A stretch of DNA of 64,000 bases, from contig CP126195.1 of assembly GCA_030272155.1 (NCBI GenBank), forward strand, positions 3,827,001 through 3,891,000. The letters are read 5' to 3'. The DNA is from Tetradesmus obliquus. Taxonomy: Eukaryota; Chlorophyta; Chlorophyceae; Sphaeropleales; Scenedesmaceae. The notes beneath the pieces were generated by a model that searched no databases, had not been told where the DNA came from, and was given only the letters and a program-made list of their open reading frames with translations. Below, piece by piece: positions 56,888-64,000 of this stretch; the first letter of the stretch is position 1, and the number at the start of each line of letters is the position of its first letter. The position numbers were made by a program, and so were the translations under genes.

Positions 56888-58716
56888 TCAGCCAAACGTG
56901 TTCAGGGCACCAAGGGAGTCCAAGTAGTCCTGCAGGAACTGCTGGCCCAGGCTGCATCGCAGCGCACCCTGGCTGCTGCTGCTGCTGCTGCTGCTGCCAG
57001 CCACCTGTGTGGCAGCTCCAGTGACACCAGCTGCCGCCCGCAAGCTCCCTAAGCCCTGCTGCTGCTGCTGCTCTCCTTGCTGCACATACGCTAGCCCTCC
57101 TCCTGTCTGTGTGGGGGCAGCACCAGCAGCAACGCCTGTCGCAGCAGCTGCTGCTGCTGCTGGCCCTGCTGGTGGTAGTATCCTGCAAGAGGCACCTGCT
57201 GCTGCCGACCATGCACCATACCAGCCGCCCTGCAGTCCGGGTGATAGCTGCTCTAATACACCTGCAGCAGCGGCACCAGCAGTAGCAGTGGGCCTCAGCG
57301 ACCTCTTCAAAATGTGAAGGAGCCCCAGACAAAGCTTGCACATACGCATTCCAATATCCTGCCTTCAAGAGTTTGCGGCTGACCAACACATGTGCACACA
57401 CATTGGAATATGTATCGTGTTCAAACTAGCTGCTGGCAGAGAGATTGCAATTGGCATGTGATCGTGCTAGAGGCTGGCAGCCACTTCAGCCATTGCCCTA
57501 CCTTGTACTTGCTGCACAGCCTGCTTTTGGGATGCCGTCACTTGCTGCTCTTGTGGCGGCTGCTGCTCTGGCACATCGTCAACTTCACAGCCTGCATAAT
57601 ACAGAGGAAACATGGTTGCTGCATGCACACTTCTTCTGTCAACTATCAAGTCCTGAACGTAACATCGTTCTGTGTGCATGCATATAGCAAAGCAGTGCTG
57701 CCCTGCTACACAGACCGTGCAGTGGCAGGCAGGAAAGCTGTTTCCATAAGACCACGGCACAGTGTCAGTGACAAGCATGCTCAAGCATAAGGTGGCTGCT
57801 GCATGCACGCACCGACAATGAAGCCAGCCAGCTGCTGATCTGCCAGCATGCGCTGCAGGGACCTTGCTGACAGCCGGCCTTCACGCAGCATCAAGCCCCT
57901 GCAACAGCAGGCAGCAGCTATGCCATGCTCAACCTTTAAAGACTAGATTAAGCTGATAGCTACACAGCAGCATGGTGATCTAAACGCCGGCAAGCAGACA
58001 TTCAATAAACCAGAATGCAGCACACCTGCCAATGACTGCTGTGCAAGGTTCACTTCTCTGCTGCCTGAGTGCAGAGGCAAGGGTTTTCTGTGTTTTGCTG
58101 CAGTGCCCATGCTGTAAGGGTTGAGCAGGGGGTTGTCATGCATATTGTGCCGCACCCACCCCAGGGGCTCTGCCAGGTTGAGATATGCATTTGACACTGC
58201 CAGGCTGATGCAGTCCTTGCGCACCAGCACGCCCAACAGCTTCTGCGGCAGCAGCAGCAGAGGCACGGCAACACAGTGACTTGCTAAACATTGGATTACG
58301 CGTGTCAGGAAAAGAAGGAGGAAATCAGGCGTGTTGGGCGTTACCACTAGGTTCGTGTACATCTGTTACCTATACAGTTGTTTTTACCTTGACAGCATGC
58401 CAACAGATGCATATACCCTGCATCCAACTACCTGGCAGGTTGTGCAACAGGCAAGCAGACATAACTACATGTGGTGCTGTCCAGCCTGTGGCGCTCATGC
58501 AGCAGCTAACATCTGTCTGGCTGTTGCGGTGTTGTGACTGGCAAGAGGGCATCCTCAGAATATACAGAGCCGTGGGGAGGGCTGCTGCAGCAGCTGGCTG
58601 GTGCTGATGAACCCATGGTGTAATGCATGTGTGATGTGCTGCCTAGCAGCTGCTGCTCACACCTTGTACGGCTCCAGGTTTGCAGCCAATGCTACTGCTG
58701 GAAGCAGCTGACTCAT
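56888..58716 (-). CDS. Unrecognised protein, 266 residues
   Basis: Minus-strand exons 58716-58663, 58242-58026, 57878-57813, 57591-57502, 57261-56888 (TGA). Phases agree throughout, which is the main support for the model. N terminus MSQLLPAVALAANLEPYKKL then a conserved-looking block (LVRKDCISLAVSNAYLNLAE, GWVRHNMHDNPLLNP), LQRMLADQQLAGFIVG, and a Gln/Ala/Gly-rich C-terminal third ending FLQDYLDSLGALNTFG. No signal peptide, membrane segment or known domain was seen. The start is plausible but not proven. The exon at 57502 could instead read through to a stop near 57467 (RAMAEVAASL). No function proposed. Confidence 0.6.
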
Positions 58717-59491
58717 TGTGACTGGCTGGCGGTGATGTGTCGAGCGCTGCAGAAGCTGGCTGTAGCAGCAGCCTGCATCGCAGCAGTTTGTGATGTTGCG
58801 CATGGGCCAGCAGCTCAGCTTATTGACGAGGCGCTGCTGCTGCCTTCAACCTGTGGCCCAGAGGCTGCATGTTTGGCTGGCACTCAGTGCTGTCAGGGCA
58901 GGGCTGTGCAAGGCATCAACACTATCACTGCCAAAGCAAACTCAAAACATGTGCAACGCAGCACACCCTCACTGTGCTGGACTTTACAAGCAGCAAAACA
59001 CGCATGCTGATGTCAACACTACTAGTGGTAGTGGTGTTCGGACACCACTGGCAGGCTGTTGCAATGAGGTATGTGAAGCAAGCTTGGGGTTTCTGCACCG
59101 TTACAACGTCCTTACTTGAGATGTTTGGCAGTTCTGCGCGCTGCCAATGAGCTCTGCTGTGCTTTCAGTTCAGTGCCAGAGGCCGGTTGGAGTTCCCGGT
59201 CAAATCTACTACTGCCAGAAAACCCAGTCCGCGAGTACAGATGCTAGATTCGTTGCTCCTCAGCGAGATGGGCAATGATTCCGGACGGGATCAGGCCTAC
59301 GAACATCGAGCGCACATGTACCAGATGACAACAGTCTGCACATATTCTGCAGCCCAATTGACAGCATGGGCTGCAGCTGACAGCAGTAAAATTGTTTGTA
59401 GCTGTAAAAGTGCAAGTAGAGCCCTGCGCATGCTGCAGGGCGTCAGTATTCCAGGTCAGCATTACCTCCATGCTCTGCTGGAACAAGGTAC
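58717..59491. other. Divergent intergenic region
   Basis: Between the start of the 266-residue protein (-) and the kinase gene (+). No gene or clear promoter element; it must hold both 5' ends. Confidence 0.5.
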
Positions 59492-62400
59492 ATGCTGCTC
59501 AACCGCCGAAAATGTCTGCCAGGCCCGTGTACACGGCGCCTTGCAGCCCCTCTGCCGCGCCTCGCTACCGCTAGGCCTGGCAGGAGGGCTGGTGCGACTG
59601 TAGTTCTTGCCCGATTGGTAGCAAAGGGCAGGCAGCACTCACCAGACCAAATAACTGTAAAACGTTCGCTGGGTGAGGGCTCGTATGGCCAGGTGTTCGA
59701 GGTGATTCAATGGGTCATGCGTTTTGTATCCAGCAGCTAACTGCAGTCAGTTGCGAAATACAAGTTGCTGAGGCCATGCATGCCTGCAGGGCTTGCTCGA
59801 TATTGGTCGTGGAGATGAGGAACGGGTGGTGCTGAAGCGAGTGAAAGCCCGGGTGCAGGTGGGCAGTGCATCAGCATTAGCAACAGGGCAGGTACTGCTC
59901 TTTGAAGTGCTCCCTTTCACCATGATCATGGCATGCAAAGATGGTGCCAAAAGAATAGCAATACTTTATTGCATGCATGTCTCACCCGTTCAGCTGCGCT
60001 GCCTGAGCTACCTGCAGAGGCAACATCAGCTGTGCCTGGCGTGCTGCAAGCATATTGTCTCAGGCTCATGCTGCACAGCGAGCAGCTGCAGGATACACCA
60101 GCTGTGGCACCAGCTTAGTACAAAAGTCCACAAACAGCTGACTGGAAATCAGCAGCTGCAGCTTGCTGTTGTACACAGCAGCGCAGCCACACTGTACAAC
60201 CAGCAACACATCTTCGCTGCACTGCCTGTTCTCCTGCAAGCAACAGCAATCCTCAGCAACACAGTCCTGCTACTCTGTGCTTTGCCGGTGCGGCTCATTG
60301 CCTGCAGGGCGCTGCTGAGATGGCCCAGATGGAGCACCTGATGAATGTGTATGCCACCAAGGCAGCCAAGGGCTCCATTGCTGAGTTCCTGGGCTACTGC
60401 GAGGTGTCTCCCCGCGAGGCCAACAGCAGGCTCACTGAGGGGCTGTGGCTGGTGAGCAGCAGCAGCAGGGACAGCAGCAGGAGGCGGTGATGACAGCTCC
60501 AATTGAGCATGACAGCTGGTACACTTGCCTGCAGCAGCAGGAGGATGCCGCGAAGGTGGCAGCGGCAACTGCTGGCACCCAGCAGCGGCACGGCAGGCCG
60601 CTGTTGGTCAATAGAGCAGCTGAGTGCCAGGCAGCAGCACACTGCGCAGCAGACATCACTTGGACGCTGGCAATGCTACAGAGTACTTCATGTTTTCCTG
60701 CACCTCCAGCAGCTGCTGCACTTACAGAGACTTACAGAAACGCTTGCAAAGTCACGCCCGGTTGATTCCAGGCACAGCGTGTCGAGCACTTGCATGCACT
60801 GTTCGTCTGCATCGCCTGCAGATGTGGCGCTACGAGGGCAGCAACACGCTGGCGTACTACCTGCGCCGGCGTGACACGCTGCGCGCGCTGGCGCGTGACC
60901 TGGCGGTGCCTGAGGACATCGTGGTGCCTGTGGCCATGCGGCAGCTGCTGCTGGGGCTCAGTGCGCTGCACGCGGCAGGCCTGGTGCACAGGTGCGGCGC
61001 GGCACAGCAGCAGCTGCTACCAAGCAGCAATAGTGTTGCGCAGCAGCAGCAGCAGCAGCAGCAGCAGCACATGCATCTTTGTGTTTTGTGTGGCCAGGCA
61101 AGCTAGGCAGTCTCCCTTGGGGATGCGTTGCCGCTGAATGTCATATTGGGTATAACATCTTGTAGGGCACCACTTCTGGAACAACAAAGCCCTCAGTGCA
61201 GCGCATACAGCAGTGCTGCATGCTCAAATGGGTGGTATGCAGAATACACACAGCATTGCAGCAATACTCAAGCATTCCTTTGCACAACGCCTGCTCCTCC
61301 TGCAGGGATGTGAAGCCGCTCAACATCATCGCCAGCGAGCGTGATGGGCGGCTGAAGCTGATCGACCTGGGCGCTGCTGCTGACCTGCGCACTGGCACCA
61401 ACTACAGCCCGGAGGAGAGCATCCTGGACCCCATGTTCTGCCCGCCAGAGCAGGTGCGTAGCGTGCTGGTGTGCAGTGCGGCGTGTTGGCGTATGCAGTC
61501 CTTGTTCCAATGTACTGCTCGCCAGAGCAGGTGGGCCTTCAGTGCAGCATGTTGTAGGGTGTTGGTGTGCATCCTGCTGCCAATGACAGCATTTGTAATA
61601 AGCGTCGGCAGCACCAAGCACCGCAACCAGCCACCACTATTAATCGATGTCGCAAGCTCCTATTGGACGACAGGTGATTTGCAGCAGTTTGATCATGTCC
61701 TTCCTCGCACCATTCATTGTGCTTGGCACCCGCTCCGCCCCTTGCTGCATTGCAGTACGTGCTGCCCACAGACTCCCCACACCTGGCCAAGTCCGCCTTT
61801 GCGCTCGCACTCAGCCCCATGCTTTGGGCGCAGCACAAGCCAGACCGTTTTGACAGCTGGTCTGCAGGCATCGTCATGCTGCAGCTGTGCCTGCCGCCGC
61901 TGCGCACGCCGCGCGGCCTGAACCTGTTCAAGGTTGAGTACGAGCGCTGCGACTACGACATCGATGCGTGGCACAAGAGCTGCAGGTGGATCAGCAAGCG
62001 CGACACCGCAGTGCTGGACGCAGACGATGGCTCAGGTGAGCAGCAGCAGCAGCAGCAGCAGCAAAGACTTGCAGCAACGCAGCAGGGCTAGGTGCTGCGT
62101 ACGAGCGCAGCTTGTGTAGCATGCGCTGCGGCTCCATACACTTTGGCATGTCCTGCTACCTCATCACCCTGCGACCAGATATCATGGCCCTGTACCGTTC
62201 CCTAACCAACTCATCGCACTGGTGCTTGCTGCTGCTGCAGGCTGGTCGCTGCTGCAGGCGCTGCTGCGCCCGCGCACCATCATGGTGGGCGATGACGGCA
62301 GCGTGTCATTTGTCAGCAAGGCCGGCTTCTCGCGCATTGGAGCGCAGGAGGCGCTGCGCCACGCCTTTCTGAAGCCTGCAGCGCTGCACGAGCGCAGCCT

Positions 62401-64000
62401 TAAGCGCAGCGTCAGCAGCAGCACCAGCAGCCTGAGCGTGGATGAGGGCTCAATGAGTGAAGACGGCAGCGGCAGCGTTACAGCTACTGGCGGCAGCGGC
62501 GGCCGGCGCACGGCGGCTGCGGCAGCTGGCGGCGGCAACGGCAAGAACGCCGCCGGCGGCAGTGGCGGCAAGGTGGCCAGCAGCGGCAGCAGGGGCGGTG
62601 GCGGGTGGTGGGGCGGCTCCAGCGCACGGCGGGCAGCAAAGGAGGAGGAGGCGGCTGCTGCTGCAGCAGCTGCGGCGGCAGCAGCAGAGGCAGAGAAGGC
62701 CCCTCCAGCCACTATGTTCACTGCAGCAGCTGGGCTGTGGCGAGGCTTGCAGGTGCGCTGAGCCTCCCGCGCAGCGGCAGGGTGGCTTCCACACCGTGTA
62801 CGTTTTGGTTGGGTCGACGTCACTCTGGTGTGCATGTTGTTGATGTTTGCTGCTGCATTGCTGCTGCTGCTGCGTGCTGCTGCAGGACAAGCTGTTCGAC
62901 CTGGAGGCGCGCATGATCCAGACCACCAGCGAGACAGCTAAGCAGACCACCAAGGTCAACAAGCTGCAGGAGAAGGTGCGCGGCACGCACGCCTGCGGCT
63001 CGGCGCACCTGCTTTTTATAGATCTGCAGGGCTTTCTGCCTGGCAATGCATGTGCAACAGCTGCTGCTTGACCAGAGCTGCGAGCATGCTGAACCATGCG
63101 AAAGCAATGTATCTGCAACTCACCTTTCACTGAGCAGTGAGCGCGCTGCCACATCGTCTTGTGCACAGGTCGCCAAGGGCCAGGCGGACGCCGCAATGCT
63201 GGCCAAGGAGAAGCAGCGCCTGGGCCAGATGCAGCAGCAGCTCGACACGCTGGAGGTGGAAAAGGCCAAGACAGCCAACCGCGCCAGCAGCCTGCTCAGC
63301 TTCCTGGGCATCGGCGGCAGCAAGCAGCAGAAGCAGCAGCAGCAGCCGGAGGAGCAGCAGCAGCCAGAGCAGCGGCCGAAGGCTGGATCAGGCTGGCAGT
63401 CGCTGCTTGGCAAGGCTCGCGGCAGCCAGCAGCAGCAGCAAGCTGCTGTGCCGACAGCGAATGCACCAGCGGCCAGCAGCAGTGGTAGTGGCAGTCCAAG
63501 CAATGCGTTGCTGCAGGCTTGGGAGTCTCTGGGGCAGCAGCTGCTGCGGCTGGAGGGCCAGCTGAATGAGCAGCAGAGCCGGACGGAGCGGCAGCGGGTG
63601 TCAGTGCAGCGCCTGCAGCAGAAGGTGCGCGCGGTGCTTGCTGGCTGCTTGTGTGCCCTCTGCAGACGACAAGGGCTCTGCGCACAGGGCGTCAAGTGCA
63701 ACTTCCCAAACATTTATTGCCATATCTGCATGTGTGCTGTTTGTTTGTTGTCTGCGTTGGCTTCTGCTTGCCGCAACAAGCACATGCCTGATATGTAGAC
63801 TTTTCCTTCGCCGCAGGTCAAGTCTGGCGAGGCTGCCCCCGCAGAGCTGCAGCAGGAGCAGGAGAAGTTGGCGCAGTTCTCCTCGCAGCTAGAGGGCCTG
63901 CAGACCAACTACAGCCGCGTGAAGGACCAGGCGGCCGCACTGCTGCAGCGCATCGGCAGTGTAACCGGCAGCGGCAGCCCCAGCAGCACCGGCAGCAGCG
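59492..64000 (+). CDS. STN7/STN8-family thylakoid protein kinase with coiled-coil extension (3' end outside the window)
   Basis: Exons 59492-59701, 59790-59858, 60308-60451, 60822-60991, 61306-61453, 61756-62035, 62241-62752, 62886-62975, 63169-63624, 63817 to beyond 64000. N terminus [20 protein letters not shown] is transit-peptide-like. Kinase: [10 protein letters not shown] (61-70), lysine K86 in [17 protein letters not shown] (D199), then [14 protein letters not shown] (D218; DLG for DFG, as in STN7), [30 protein letters not shown] and [12 protein letters not shown]. These phrases are specific to the state-transition kinase family; [14 protein letters not shown] leans to the STN8/STL1 branch. 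Known members phosphorylate LHCII or photosystem II proteins in the thylakoid. After about residue 380 comes a Ser/Gly/Ala-rich linker, then helical coiled-coil segments (from about 512 and 694 onward) not known in Arabidopsis STN7 or STN8. Orthology to one member is not settled. Confidence 0.88.
61507..61533 (+). repeat. Echo of the 3' edge of kinase exon 5
   Basis: CTGCTCGCCAGAGCAGGTG copies CTGCCCGCCAGAGCAGGTG (exon end plus donor at 61438-61456) in the downstream intron; the flanking ATGT also matches. Confidence 0.85.

Overview
The window looks like nuclear DNA of a green alga (chlorophyte, perhaps Sphaeropleales or Chlamydomonadales; genus not determinable). Evidence: almost every gene is cut by several short GT-AG introns, (CTG)n/(CAG)n tracts are everywhere, Ala/Gln/Ser runs interrupt proteins, and the gene set includes a thylakoid STN7/STN8-type kinase, a calcium-dependent protein kinase with four EF hands, and secreted proteins carrying RRxLLQ-like motifs. 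All three standard stop codons end genes, so the code looks standard. Gene models were built by hand: every intron was placed by splice consensus plus reading-frame phase, and total coding lengths divide by three except where stated.

Layout. 0-7 kb (+): two tandem secreted M43 (pappalysin-like) zinc metalloproteases, the first cut by the window edge. 7.5-10 kb (+): an LRR-like protein with a disrupted frame. 10.8-11.8 kb (+): a secreted three-domain Kazal-type inhibitor. 13.5-15.9 kb (+): a nucleotide-sugar transporter. 17.2-20.7 kb (+): a plastid-type transaldolase/fructose-6-phosphate aldolase. 23.1-27.4 kb (-): an armadillo-repeat protein. 29.6-34.9 kb (-): a CDPK. 35.8-39.3 kb (+): a large Ser/Ala-rich type I membrane protein. 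41.7-43.6 and 47.1-49.7 kb (-): two related secreted proteins built from 66-67-residue modules, one module per exon. 52-53.2 kb (-): a small Rieske protein, head-to-head with a SET-domain protein (53.5-56.3 kb, +). 56.9-58.7 kb (-): an unrecognised protein. 59.5-64 kb (+): an STN7/STN8-like kinase with a coiled-coil extension that runs off the window.

The most interesting signals are structural. (1) Many exons have a decayed direct copy of one edge, splice site included, in the adjoining intron: copies of an exon's 5' edge lie in the upstream intron and copies of its 3' edge in the downstream intron. This is seen in six genes. (2) The same kind of local duplication, when it captured whole phase-symmetric exons, appears to have built the two modular secreted proteins, whose repeats end at a dibasic GARR/GARK site and could be polyprotein precursors of peptides. 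(3) CTG arrays sit directly in front of 3' splice sites, always CTG on the sense strand. (4) One CDPK intron holds a near-perfect foldback of about 190 bp.

Functional links are modest: secreted proteases and a secreted Kazal inhibitor lie within 11 kb, and several other products are predicted to be secreted or plastid-directed. No operons, RNA genes, CRISPR arrays or intact transposons were recognised.
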